64,000 nt of DNA from Linaria vulgaris (Eukaryota; Streptophyta; Magnoliopsida; Lamiales; Plantaginaceae): contig OX415249.1 of NCBI GenBank assembly GCA_948329865.1, positions 59,869,580 through 59,933,579 of the forward strand, read 5' to 3'. The position numbers and the translations under genes were made by a program. Positions 46,184 to 57,510 of this stretch are shown here, in pieces (the stretch's first letter is position 1; the number at the start of each line of letters is the position of its first letter). Under the pieces are notes generated by a model, which saw only the letters and a program-made list of their open reading frames with translations, was not told where the DNA came from and did not search any database.

Positions 46184-47568
46184 ATGACAAGACATGGAAA
46201 GGTTAACTCTAGACATGAGCAACGGCCCGTAGTCCTTGCCTTAGAATGCCCGCGTGGGGACACTTCTAGTAGAAGTCATCCGAAACCTTCTCGACCTCGA
46301 GCAATTCCTTCATTTCCAGACATCGTTACAGTCAAAACTGGCGAGGTAACACAAGTTCATGTTCTTTTTTTCTTTTTGTCAAACTTTTGATCTTACTCAA
46401 GTTACACATTTTAGAATTCCGATACCTTTGAGGAAATGTCATTTAGTTAATTACTTTTCATTCATAAACTATATATTTCACTATATCTATACTTGTGATT
46501 TGGATGTTCCTGAAGTAGACAATAACAACAAGGATTTCCTAAACAAACAAAATTTCAATTAAATGATAAGAGATAATGTGATACATCTCACTAGATCTGG
46601 TATGAGAAATGTTTGTCTATCATGAATATTATTTTGGATTTCCAAAATATTTCATGAAACTAGTTTTAAAAAAAATGATATATGTAATTTTTCTAAAATT
46701 CAATTTTTTTCTGCTTTCTCCATGCAGTTAATTATAACTTAATAAATATGATTGAAATAAAAGTAATTTATTATGTACGGTGCTAATACGTCATAATTTG
46801 TTTTCAAACTCGCAAGGTTTATAATATATTCAAGATATGAGAAACTTTATTTGTAAAATAAATATATTATGGGAGTGTAGTTTGATAGGTGAGGGTAGGG
46901 GCGAGTTATTTCGCACAATATCAATAGGTTGGAAGATATTGCTAATGTGCCAAAGATGGGTGTAATTTTTTTTTAAAATAATATACCCTTACTCGTGCAT
47001 GATAATTGACAAGGTGTTGATCGAAATTAATCAGGAAATCTAAATTCTAATATAACATTATATAATCAGAGAGCTTGGAATGCATCTTCTATTAGTTGTG
47101 GATAGCAATCGAGTTTTGTGCTCGAAAAAATTCATAATAAGAAATTTAAATATTAAAAAAAAACATTCGGCATGCAAGAAATGAATTAGACTTTTAACCT
47201 TTATTATAAAGTTGCAAAACGCTTAACTTGTATATTAAAAGAATTATGTGTCACAACCTCTTGATGAAATTAACAGTAAGGTGTACCTAATTAGTAATTT
47301 CCTCCATTTGATGAGTTTTCACAAGAGGAGCTAAATTAGTAGCTATCTAACTACAAGTAGGAATCACAAATGTGAATTTATGGAGGCTTATCATATGCAT
47401 TTCGTTTTGCAGGGCATCCATACAATTGCTTCACTCACTGGCTTTTATACAATCCCCTCTGTCGGGCTAGTACAAATAGACAGTTTGATGTTAAGTTCTT
47501 ATGGAACAGATGGCTATGAATTTGGTGGTTACGTTGTCGGTCCGTTAATAGCTCCGACAGATGTTGAG
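46184..47568 (+). pseudogene. AHL-like gene copy, unit 5 (exons 2 and 4 deleted)
   Basis: Exon 1 (46184-46345) and exon 3 (47413-47568) are open and keep splice sites, but exon 2 is gone with flanking intron and exon 4 is lost in the later deletion. Because all introns are phase 0, exon 1 could still splice to exon 3 in frame (106 codons before an uncertain end). The AT-hook remnant is PRGDTSSR. Exon 3 reads GPLIAPT where others have GPLIAAT. Confidence 0.7.
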
Positions 47569-48268
47569 GTTAGATCTTTGAATTATTTAACATCTCTTCT
47601 GAATCTTAATAACTCAATTATGATTACTTACGCAAATAAATTATAATATTTCATAAAGTCATTTATCTAGGCTTTGAATAATATTCCTAAACTTTCGCTG
47701 AAGTATCGTACATGGTACACCCCTTTTTCCTTCCAGTCATTCATTTTATGAAACAAAAAAATTCTCTTTGTAGGAATATAATGTGTATTGTATTGGAAAT
47801 AAATGAACTAGCTAGGGACAAATGTACTTTGTGGATTTGCCCTAATATATCAAACTATTCTTTTTCATCAAGCAATAAAGTTGACCTAGATTTTGAATAG
47901 GGAACTAATATATACAGCCTTGCTTGTGTGTAGAGCGATCAACAATATTGTGTATAAAATAAGACACGTGAGATTTATTGGAGAGTAAAAAGTCTGTTAA
48001 AAAGGGACCAATCCATACATGAACAAAGTTAAATCGATAAACAGTGCGATCAATGTTGAAATTTTATCCTTTTTCGGATCATAAAAATTTCCATCAAGAG
48101 CCTGCATAATAAACCATCATAGCTACAAAATTATAATTCCTGCATAATCTGTTACTTTACATTTTTCAATCAACTTGTGATATGTAACAATTATCGTTGC
48201 ACATTACTTATTAACATATGGAAGTTCATTTTTTTTTAAACCAATAGAGTGAGGCATTTTATTGAACA

Positions 48269-48674
48269 AGGACGAATAATTAAATTTGCCCCTTATCTTT
48301 TTTTTTAAAAAGCTAATATGCCCAATTTTTTCGGGCCTTGTTTTTATTCTCCATATCTTTTAAAAAGTCTATTAAAAATGCCCTCGACCCTTATTCGAGC
48401 CAAAATTGCCTACATGAAGGTACAAAATTGCACTATGTATTCCCCAAAAAATTGTACTTTGCATCTCAATTTTTTTTATGCGCAAAGTGCAATTTATTTT
48501 GGGGTTCAAAGTGCAATTTTGTACCGCCAGGTAGGCAATTTTGGCCCGAATAAATACCGATGACAATTTTAACAAAAAAAATTGAAACAAATGGGGCATT
48601 TAAACAAGGCTCGAAAAAATTGGGCATATTAACTTTTTGAAAAAAGATAAGAGGCAATTTTAATAATTTGTCCT
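48269..48674. mobile_element. Fold-back MITE, unit 5 (hAT type)
   Basis: 406 bp, longest copy, with extra sequence in the loop (aattttttttatgcgcaaag). The flanks are ATTGAACA on both sides, an exact 8-bp duplication that fixes the TSD for all copies. Confidence 0.88.
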
Positions 48675-49258
48675 ATTGAACAATATGCAAAGGCTTTTAT
48701 GACTTCGTTTATGCGGAGATAGAATCAGTTGTTGATTGATTCCACCAAATGATAATTATTTATTTTTTATTTATTTGTGCCTTAAGGTAACTTAAGATTT
48801 TTTTTTTTTGATAAGTAATGTAACTTAACGTCATATATAATAAGATCACACATTGAGACATATATATCACTATTTTTAATAAAATAAAAAGGAATCACAA
48901 TTTTATGTTAATTGCAAGTACGTGTTAACCTAGGAAAAGAGTAATTTAGTAGAAGATGTCAAAGAAACACAATTTTTCTCTTCTCCCAGTCTATATCATC
49001 TTCTGCACTAGAATTAGACTCATGTTCTGCACCTTGTACATTTTCAGGTTCATCATATATAAGAGAGATTTCTTAGGATATCATAAGAACGTTAAAATCT
49101 CACAATTTTTTTGTGAGAATAAAAAAATGGAGATATATTCTAATCGAAATTCAAATCTACTTGCTGCACTAAGTATCGACATTTGTTGTAATTTAACCTA
49201 AGATTATTTGTATCTTCCAAACATTGCATTATAAATTAGTAAGTAAAATATTAGTATT

Positions 49259-50074
49259 TGATATGGACATTTCCCGCATATTGGGCCAGGCCCAAACCAG
49301 GCCCATTTTGGAGCATATCGAGGATAATTTTCGATGTCATATCGGTAATCATCACCGATATGTTACTGTGGTCCACGGATTCCGAGGTCTATAAATACGC
49401 GGTGCCCGGATCCCAAAACAAGCAATTATTATCCCTCAGCTACCACTCGTCATATCGAAATACATCACCGATGTTACTTTCGATGTCTCATTCGATATCG
49501 TGACTACAACACACGCCTGTGACACGTCATACTACCTCATCACCGATCTCACATCGGGGGTCATCCCCGACATCACATCGAAGACGATCACCGACGTCCG
49601 TTCGATCTATTTACCGATATTCCACTCCCATCCAAGCATCGTAGCGGGAATATATCCCCGATATCCCTTTCGATATCTTATTCGACATCGGGGTTATCAC
49701 GAGCACCTCTGACACGTCACCCCAGCTCATCACCGATATCAGATTGGGGGTCATCCTCGATATCACTTTCGATATCTTATTCGATATCGGGACTACCACG
49801 TGCACCTGTGACACGTCATACCACCTCATAACCGATATCAGATCGGGGGTCATCCTCGACATCACATCGAAGGCAATCACCGACGTCCGTTCGATCTATT
49901 TACCGATATTCCACTCCCATCCGAGCATCGAGGCGTTGGTCCGAGGTGTTCCGGACCAAGCCTACACGAGACACGTAGTGAAGGTCTGATTTGAGATAGG
50001 CTCGTTGTATTGCCAGACTACTCACTTGTAACCGACACTCGCATATATATATAAAACAATCTATCGCCAAATCA
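49259..50074 (+). mobile_element. 5' LTR of element 3 with internal expansion
   Basis: 816 bp against 516-519 bp in element 2. The difference is a ~130-140-bp segment (cctgtgacacgtcat...cgatatcttattcg) present as three diverged tandem copies between about 49480 and 49870. The TATA box TCTATAAATACGCGG is near 49389, with many CGATAT motifs. Confidence 0.85.
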
Positions 50075-50094
50075 GTGGCGCCGTCTGTGGGAAC
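50075..50094 (+). other. Primer binding site of element 3
   Basis: GTGGCGCCGTCTGTGGGAAC directly after the LTR end AAATCA. Confidence 0.88.
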
Positions 50095-50120
50095 ACCAGT
50101 TCCCGGACAAAGATGCCGAG

Positions 50121-51103
50121 ATGCAAGGAAGGAGGACCCGATCTGAAGTTAGCAGAGTTGTGACTAGGAGCGCCAGGATGGAGGACACACAAACCCCTCA
50201 ACACCCGACTAACCAAGAACAGACAGTGGCTCGAGCCAAGATGGAGCTCCCTCCACCACAAGTACAACGAAGGCGCGGGCCCGGGAGGCTGCCGCAAGCC
50301 GCAAATGCAGGTCTGACCCTTGTTGCACCAAGTGCGGCAGAACCCGAGACTGAGGGCCCACCCATCGAGAACCACGCAGCTGACATTCCAATGACTGAAG
50401 CGCCAAATACGGATTTTCCCGGCCAGGAGGAGACAATGCCCGCGGGACAAAGCACCGTCCATCCCGTCGCTATAACCCCGGAGATGCAAGCTCAGATCAA
50501 CGCCACTGTGAGAGCAGCGCTGAATTCCACATTGGAGACCTTGCTCCCACGTCTGGTGGAGCAATGGGCAAAGGACATCCGGGCGAGGCCCACTGAATCC
50601 GGAGCGGATGAGAGAAGGGCAAGGCAAGGATGTGACGAACATGAGGATACGGGGGACTCTTTCAGGGAGATATCGCCCGCTGCTTACGATAGGGTGGAAA
50701 GACGGGACCCCGGGGCCCTTGATCGGGAAATAGCAAGAAAGATGGAGCGGCTTGACCGCGAGAGAGCGGAAGTAGTCTGGAGAATGGAACGCGGTCGTGA
50801 CCGTGCCGAGGTCGCTATTCAAAGAATGAGGATGTAGAAATGCTACGGGTAATCTCAAGAAGGATGGAACAACTAGACCGCGAGAGAGCGGAATTGTCGA
50901 GGAAGTTGACTCAGAGTAAGGGAAAAGGTCGCAGTAGGATCCCGTTCTCGGATGAGATAGAGGCCGAAGTCTTGCAAAGAGGGGAGAAGATCCCGGTAAT
51001 TAGGCCATACGACGGAAGAGGTGATCCTACGGATCATCTCCATCAGGTCGATAGCATCCTGAACCTGCACAACTACTCGAGAAACATAAAGGCAAAGATC
51101 CTG
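50121..51103 (+). pseudogene. Element 3 gag, N-terminal half
   Basis: Open from 50121 (MQGRRTRSEVSRVVTRSARM) to TAG at 50836; the continuing frame (MLRVISRRMEQLDRERAELS, then FSDEIEAEVLQRGEKI, PYDGRGDPTDHLHQVDSILN) is offset by one base. A helical, Arg/Glu-rich middle and a Pro-rich start match element 2. The capsid is cut at its start by the junction to array unit 6, so the product could not assemble. Confidence 0.8.
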
Positions 51104-51489
51104 TTGTTGAAGGAGAAAAATATAATATCATGTTCTTTCTTGAGTGTGCATGCAATGATTGCTTGTCATTGTGAAGATTCTTACAGTTCTCTTATTTATA
51201 TGTAGGTTCTCGTTCATTGGCTTGGTTCTGGCATAGAGATCTGAGTTCTTACTTTTGTTATTTCCTATGTAGTTTTCTAGTATACAATACTTCTATGTCC
51301 TTCTTTTTATTTTTGGCTAAGGTCAGAGTACTAGACATTTAAATGTGGAATTCCTTTTTATCTATTGATCTTCTAGAATTTGGTAGTTTGTGGCGCGATA
51401 TATAAATATATATCTATTTGTATATGTTTTTGTTGATGTGATTGTTGCTTTGTACAATGAAAGAAAATATGGAAACATCGACGACATGG

Positions 51490-52364
51490 TGGAAGGGGGA
51501 CACAAGAGAACACTAAAAAAACTAGAGGAGGAGAAATAAAAAACAAAAACTGGAAAAGAACCTGGTGGAAGGGGGACACGGGTACAAAGTTGATAAATTG
51601 GTTGTTTGGTGGGAAGGACTGTGTTTGGTTGTACACAAGCAAAATTCTCGTGGAATTACTGAGATCAGATGCGAGTTTTTTTATTCTTCTTTTTCTTTTC
51701 AACTTGATATGTTCTTATCCTGTTTTAGAAATTAGAGTGTTAGAGTTTTACGGCATGTTGATACAGATCAGGAAGTCAGAAAATCAAGTTCAGAAAGTAG
51801 AGAAGAAAAGGGGACAGCTGAGGGAAGAATTGGAAGCAGTATGGGGAAAGAAATGGATTAGAAGAGGGAAAATAATCTATAAGATAGGATGGGAGAGGGA
51901 AAAGGCAATTGTCAATTCAATATCAATAATCAGCCACATTAATGCAATAACAAATGCTAATCCCTAAATTTATAGGCTAACAAGTAATCTACCTAAACAT
52001 AAATCCCAACCATTAGACAATAAAGAATCCAAAATCCTAAATAAACTTGTATATAACTAATGAACATTTTTTTTCTCATTATTATTCTCTTTGGTGTAAG
52101 TTCAGTCACTATTGTTCTACATAAACCAACAAACACAAAGTAATATCCTAACTTTGCACATGCACAAAATGCTAAGAAAAGAAAGAGGTTAGGCCATTGC
52201 AAATCAGTTGATATCAATGAAACAATACGTAAAATAACTTGTTATGTGTGAGTTGGTATGATATTACTGTTACAAACATGCTATGCATATAATCAATTAG
52301 CGTATTTTTGTTATGAATGTTAATTTAAGCGAGACAAAATAATCATTACACGTGATCTCTACAG
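51490..52364. other. Spacer, probably TGH-like intron sequence
   Basis: Non-coding stretch up to the acceptor tctctacag at 52364. ggtggaagggggacac occurs twice (51487 and 51572). An open frame at 51590-51967 has no recognised domain and is not called. Confidence 0.4.
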
Positions 52365-52903
52365 ATTTGATCCTCCTGCAATTCCCGAGGACTTTGTTCC
52401 TCGTCATAAGTTTCCTGCTCCGGTTGGAAATAATGGCAAAATACCTGAAGTCCCTCCTCCGGAGGTCCCCCCTCCAGAAGATAACAACCTTAAGGTCTTG
52501 ATTGAAGGGGTGGCAACCTTAGTAGCCCGTTGCGGGAGATTATTTGAGGATCTCTCTAGGGAGAAGAACCAGTCAAACCCATTATTTAGCTTCCTCAGTG
52601 GAGGAAATGGATGTGATTTTTATGCAAGGAAGCTCTGGGAACAGCGTCAAAAGAGTAGCGAACATACAGAATTATTGGGTGCAAAAATGTATCAGGACTC
52701 AGAGAAGCTGACAGCTGAGAAACGTGGGAAAATTCTAGGAGAAAAAGCTTTGGAGGGAAGCTCAAAAGATTCAAGTTCTTTGGTTGCTTCTAAAGACCCT
52801 GTGATTGTCCAATTTAAGCTTTCCGACACATTCACAACACTTTCATCAGATGTGAGTAGCTCCCAACATTTATGATGGTTTATTAGAAAATTTCTGTAAA
52901 TTT

Positions 52904-53099
52904 TGTAGAGAAATATTGTAATTGTATTTCTTGATAATTTACAATGTACAAGAGTCCTAGATATATAATACAAGGAGTCTTAACCTACAAGTAAATGATA
53001 GACTTTACAAGATATAGATAAGATACAAGATAGAAATAAATCAATCGCTATCTCTTATCGGGAGAAGGAGAATCCGTAGAAGTGGTAATATCCCTAATA
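52904..53099 (-). mobile_element. 3' LTR of element 5
   Basis: 196 bp. The pol frame runs into it and stops at 53048. The polypurine tract TTTTGAGGGGGCG lies just inside (complement at 53100-53112). Confidence 0.9.
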
Positions 53100-56000
53100 C
53101 GCCCCCTCAAAAGTGTCGTGCCATCAGCCAAGGCAATTTTGGACCGAAGGAGCGTGAAACGAGAGCGAGATAACGCCTTAGTGAGTAAATCAGCAAGCTG
53201 ATCCTTAGTGTTGATGTGCGAGACAGAGAGAAGTCCCTTAGCCACGATGTCACGCACAAAGTGAATGTCGATGGCAATGTGCTTCATGCGGGAGTGTAGG
53301 ACTGGGTGTAAGGAGAGATGAGTAGCACCAATGTTGTCGCAGAAGACGGTTGGTTTGGAGGCTAGTTGGACGTGTAACTCCGAAAGGAGATGTTGAATCC
53401 ACCGAACTTCCGAGGTAGTTGTAGCAAGTGCGCGGTACTCAGCCTCAGTGGAAGAGCGAGCGACAGCACGTTGTTTGCGAGAGGCCCAAGAGACGGGATT
53501 GTCACCAAGAAAGATGATATAGGCCGAGGTGGATGTGCGGTCAAGCGGATCACCCGCCCAGTCAGCATCGGAGAAGGCCTGAAGAGTGTTAGAAGACCGT
53601 TTGCGGAGGAGGAGACCGTGAGATATGGTGCCCTTAAGGTAGCGGAGAATGCGTTTGACCGTCGTCCAGTGGTGCTCAAAAGGAGAAGAGACGGCTTGAG
53701 CGAGGCGGTTGACGGGAAAGGCAATGTCGGGCCGAGTGAGAGCAAGATATTGGAGTTCGCCAATAGCTTGGCGATAGAGATGCGGGTCACATGGAGTGGA
53801 GAACGTAGGCAGATCAGTGGTAGCTAGAGGAGTGGAGACGGTTTTGGCACCGTCCATCTTATGGCGAGTGAGAAGATCCCGTATATAGTGATGCTGCGTG
53901 AGGAAGAGACCTTCAGAGCAAGGGATGGCCTCAACACCGAGAAAAAACGATAGGTGACCAAGATCCTTAAGAGCAAACGTGGCACTGAGCCGTAGGATGA
54001 GTTTGTCAATCAGCGAGGGGTTGTTGCCGGTGAAAATAATGTCGTCAACATAGACAAGGAGGAATAGAATAGTGCGGTCCTGCCGAAAGATGAAGAGGGA
54101 GCAGTCGGACTTGGACTGAGAGAAACCAAGAGTCACGAGTGCCGCACAAAGGACCCGAAACCATTCGCGAGGTGCTTGTTTGAGGCCATAGATCGCCTTA
54201 CGGAGGCGACAAACGTGGTCAGTTTTAGAATCGTCAATGAAGCCAGGAGGTTGTTGCATGTAGACCACTTCACTGAGGGTGCCATGTAGAAATGCATTGC
54301 TAACGTCGAGTTGGCGTAGAGGCCAAGAGTTGGACACAGCAATAGTTAGGACAATGCGAATTGTGAATGGCTTGACCACAGGGCTGAAAGTTTCAGTGTA
54401 GTCTAAACCGGGGCGTTGGTGAAAGCCTTTGGCAACAAGTCGGGCTTTGTATTTGTCAATTGACCCATCAGCGTGACGTTTGACCCGATATACCCATTTG
54501 CAACCAATAATATTAGAGGCGAGATGTCGAGGGACAAGGTCCCAAGTCACGTGAGAGACAAGGGCATTATATTCCTGAGACATAGCGAGGTGCCAGTGAG
54601 GGTTATCCATAGCAGAGGAGACACACGTGGGTTCAATAGACGGCGGGAGAGGGTGAACACTCGTGGAAGATAGAGCTTTGGGCTTGAATATGTTGTTTTT
54701 GGTCCGTGTTACCATTTGGTGGACCGGGGCTGCGGGTGCGGGCAAGGATGGCGGGTCTGGAGGGGCGACCGGTGGGGGCATGGTCGGGCGAACTGCGGGG
54801 AGCTCGGGAGGCGCGGGCGGTGCTGAAACCGCGGGCGGGCTAGGCGGGTGACCGGCAGTAACGGGGCTGGACTGCGGGTTAACCCGAGATGAGGAGATAA
54901 GGGTCGCGGGCGGAGGGCCTGATGGGAGCGGGTTAGTGGGCCGAGGTCGCGGCTTGATTGGAGCCGTGGGCCGGGGCCGCGGTTGGGCGCCAAGTTGTAG
55001 CACCGGTTGGGCCGGTGCGGGTATGGGCCGCATGGGCGAGCTGGTGACCGTGGGTAAGGAGGAAAGGAAGACATCCTCACAAAATCGAACATGGCGAGAG
55101 AGATACATACGACCCATTGAGAGATCGAGACACTTATATGCACTTTGAGAAGTGGAGTACCCCAAAAATATACACGGGCGAGATGTAAACTCAAGTTTGC
55201 CATTGTTGTAGGGCTTGAGCCAAGGATAACATTGACACCCAAAGACCCGTAATTTGAGATAGTTGGGTGCCGTGCCAAAGAGAATGGAGTATGGCGTTGC
55301 TGATTTCAAGACAGACGAGGGCATGCGATTGATAAGATATATGGCCGTTTGAAATGCATAAGACCAATAAGACAGCGGAAGTTTGGCATGACGGAGTAGA
55401 GCACGGCCTGTTTCTAAAATATGCATATGTCGTCGTTCAGCAAGACCATTTTGTTGAGGTGTGTGAGGTGCTGTAGTTAGCCAACTTATCCCATTAGTGA
55501 CAAAATAATTTTTAAGTGAAAGAAATTCCCCGCCATTGTCACTATAGAAATTAACAGTATTGTGGCGAAATTGCTTTTCCACAAGTTCTTTGTATTGGCA
55601 AAAAATAGAATGCACCTGTGATTTTGCAGTCATAGGAAAAAGTCAACAGTAACGACTGAACAAGTCCACAATAAGCAAATAATAGCGAAAACCATCAACT
55701 GAGGCCTCAACAGGACCCCAAACGTCTGCATAAACAAAGTGCAAAGGATGCAAAGAAACAAAGGAATAGTCCATAAAGGGCAAGCGATGAGACTTGCTAA
55801 CCAAACATGAATCACAAAAACTACCCTTCGCAGAGGGTGATGAAGCTAACGGCAAAGCATAACTAGAAATTAATAAAGAGCTAGTCTTGGGGGCTGGGTG
55901 CCCAAGACGAGCATGCCATCCATCTGCCGACGTGCGTACTCCCAACAAGCAAACTTCTCCAGATATCTGAGGTAATGGGCTGGAGGGCGGATGTAGTAGG

Positions 56001-56340
56001 TACCATTAGTGCATGTCCCGGTTGCCAGAGTGTCCCCCGACATGAGATCCTTAACAAGAAAATTATCTGGAAAAAATTCCATGGAGACGTTATTATCACG
56101 AGTAAAGCGGTGGACAGATAATAAGTTATGCTTCGAGGCAGGAGCACATAGTACATTATTCATACGAAACGTACGGGATGGAAACTTAATAAAAGATGTA
56201 CCAATATGAGTAATAGGCATGCCCGATCCATTGGCTATAGCGACTTCATCAGTCCCATCATACTCAGAGTGTTGAGTGAGGTTGTGGATGTCGCCAGTGA
56301 GATGATGATTGGCACCAGAATCCACCATCCAAGAGTTTGA
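53048..56340 (-). pseudogene. Element 5 pol: protease, integrase, RT, RNase H
   Basis: Protease frame 56328-55870 (MVDSGANHHLTGD, active site DSGA). Pre-integrase block with zinc-binding residues (HARLGHP, CDSCLVSKSHRLPF), integrase core (YADVWGPVEAS; YSDNGGEF; PHTPQQNGLAERRH), then a Pro-rich linker. RT reads KARLVAKGFHQRPGLDYTET, RQLDVSNAFLHG, AIYGLKQAPREW and LLVYVDDII, with catalytic YVDD kept. RNase H reads FSDADWAGD and SSTEAEYRALA, ending KDQLADLLTKAL. Lesions are a one-base shift near 55940, TGA at 55643-55645 (Trp position in YC-W-LFPM), and a one-base offset from gag near 56340. From 55633 the frame is open for 861 codons. It would copy and insert element DNA; few repairs separate it from an intact form. 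Confidence 0.92.
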
Positions 56341-57350
56341 GGTCGCGTACGGTTGGTGATGGGGGGCGTGTGAGCCACGTTAGCAGTGACATTCAAATTG
56401 GGGTCAAGGAGACCTTGCAACTTGTAACATCGAGAAGCGACATGATTTGGTATCCCACAGAATTGACACACGACCTGATGCTGATTATTACCCAAAAAGG
56501 GATTAGTAACATAAGAAGAGCCATAACCAGAAGTAGGCCTACCTCGACCACCACGAGACGTACCACGACCGCGAGAGAAAGCACCACGGCCCCGGAGATT
56601 GGATCGGCGCGGCGAACCGCGGGCGGCGGCATAAGAGGCCGTGTTGGCCGTGGCGACGAGGGTCGTGGATTCAGTCTCAAACCGCTTGATGTAAGCTTCG
56701 TGCGTGACAAGAGCGTTGTGGAGTTCAGCAAAGGACAACGGCTGCTCACGGAGACGGATGGTAGAGGCAATGTCGCGGTAATTAGCACCGAGGCCGTTGA
56801 GCACATAAAGAGTCACATCGTCAGCGTTGAGGGGACGATCGAGCAACGCAATTTCGTCCACCTTGGATTTGATGTCAGTCAGGTACTCAGTGATGGAACG
56901 ACCGCCAAGGGTGGTGTTGTTGAGGGCGTCTTTGAGCGCCATGATCCGTGTGCGGTCCGACCGTGCGAATGCAGCCATGAGGATGACCCACGCCTCTGAG
57001 GACGTTTTGCACAGGTGGATGAGAGGGATGATCTCCGGGGACATGGATCCAATCAACGCGGAGAGAATGAGCTGGTCTTGTTGATACCAGAAACGATGCC
57101 CGACTGCATCAATGGGAGGAGGGCGTGGGTGAGTGCCCTGCAAGTAACCGAGTAGGTTCATGCCAGTAAGAGTGGAAACGACTTGGAGGCGCCATGAGAT
57201 GTAATTTGTGTGCGTGAGGCGGAGAGTGAGATGATGATGGTTGGAGACGTACACGATGGTGGAGGGAACGGTGGGGTCGGGTTTTGGTTGGGAGGATGCG
57301 GTATCACTACCGGCCGAACCATTGTCGGAGTTGTTTGATTGTTGCGACAT
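56235..57350 (-). CDS. Element 5 gag (copia UBN2-type)
   Basis: 371-codon frame starting MSQQSNNSDNGSAGSDTASS. The copia gag domain (HHLTLRLTHTNYISWRLQVV; RSITEYLTDIKSKVDEIALL) is followed by an Arg/Gly-rich linker and a CCHC knuckle (CQFCGIPNHVASRCY). The last ~30 codons are out of the ancestral frame, because pol continues in another frame from about 56340. Gag forms the particle that houses reverse transcription. Confidence 0.88.
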   Translation of the reverse strand: MSQQSNNSDNGSAGSDTASSQPKPDPTVPSTIVYVSNHHHLTLRLTHTNYISWRLQVVSTLTGMNLLGYLQGTHPRPPPIDAVGHRFWYQQDQLILSALIGSMSPEIIPLIHLCKTSSEAWVILMAAFARSDRTRIMALKDALNNTTLGGRSITEYLTDIKSKVDEIALLDRPLNADDVTLYVLNGLGANYRDIASTIRLREQPLSFAELHNALVTHEAYIKRFETESTTLVATANTASYAAARGSPRRSNLRGRGAFSRGRGTSRGGRGRPTSGYGSSYVTNPFLGNNQHQVVCQFCGIPNHVASRCYKLQGLLDPNLNVTANVAHTPPITNRTRPQTLGWWILVPIIISLATSTTSLNTLSMMGLMKSL

Positions 57351-57510
57351 GGTCTCGTTGGTGTTCTTTTTTTTTGTTTTGCTTTGGTTAGGTTTATGAT
57401 GGAGAAGGTGGCGGCCGAATGAGGGTGTGAGAGGGAGGGTGGTGGGCGTTGTATGATAAGGAGAGGATCGTGATGATAATCGTTAGATTATTGTAGGTCT
57501 CTAGATACCA

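Larger units (their letters stand above)
45930..49221 (+). repeat. AHL array unit 5 (three internal deletions)
   Basis: 3.29 kb. Deletions relative to unit 3 are about 43 bp at 46636, about 450 bp at 47000 (removing exon 2), and about 1.2 kb at 48102 (removing exon 4). Left of 47000 it resembles units 2-4; right of it it shares sites with unit 1 (gaactagctaggg, agcaataaagttg, aattaatcagg). Confidence 0.88.
49259..51103 (+). mobile_element. Element 3: 5' LTR and gag of a Tat-type element, truncated
   Basis: 5' LTR 49259-50074, primer site 50075-50094, gag 50121-51103. It is homologous to element 2 (LTR ends TGATATGG...AAATCA; gag motifs TEAPNTDFPGQEETMPAGQ). It stops inside gag at ILNLHNYSRNIKAKIL and joins array sequence at ttgttgaagg. 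No 3' LTR and no second target copy exist, so a deletion removed the rest. Confidence 0.85.
8884..51489 (+). repeat. Tandem array of ~4.8-kb AHL-like gene units
   Basis: Six head-to-tail copies start with the same cattgcattataaatta sequence at 8884, 14676, 27327, 32200, 45930 and 49222 (one variant, catagcattat, in unit 4). After subtracting later insertions the units are about 4.75, 4.73, 4.87, 4.90, 3.29 and 0.4 kb. Colinear order of landmarks in each unit: AHL exons 1 to 4, a poly-T block, three short cagtctcagtaaaac repeats, a fold-back MITE, a (TTTA)n microsatellite, then an 81-codon frame. By eye the copies differ by a few percent. The array has been broken by retroelements, and unit 6 keeps only two pieces. 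Confidence 0.93.
49222..51489 (+). repeat. AHL array unit 6 (two remnants around element 3)
   Basis: 37 bp at 49222-49258, then element 3, then 51104-51489, which matches the intron 3 to exon 4 region of the unit with an internal deletion near 51132. The exon 4 start (tgtag|gttctcgttcattgg) is present at 51205 with stop TGA. It shares aaaaatataatatcatg with unit 1 only. The end near 51489 passes into unrelated sequence. Confidence 0.8.

Noticed and set aside
50061..50858. 265-codon minus-strand frame opposite element 3 gag
   Set aside because: Antisense shadow; a similar shadow exists opposite element 2 gag. The sense strand carries the recognised gag.
51590..51967. 125-codon plus-strand frame
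   Set aside because: No family motif, low-complexity Lys/Glu tail, and it lies in probable intron sequence without splice or promoter support.
53390..53827. 145-codon plus-strand frame opposite copia RNase H
   Set aside because: Shadow of the well-supported minus-strand pol frame; no domain.
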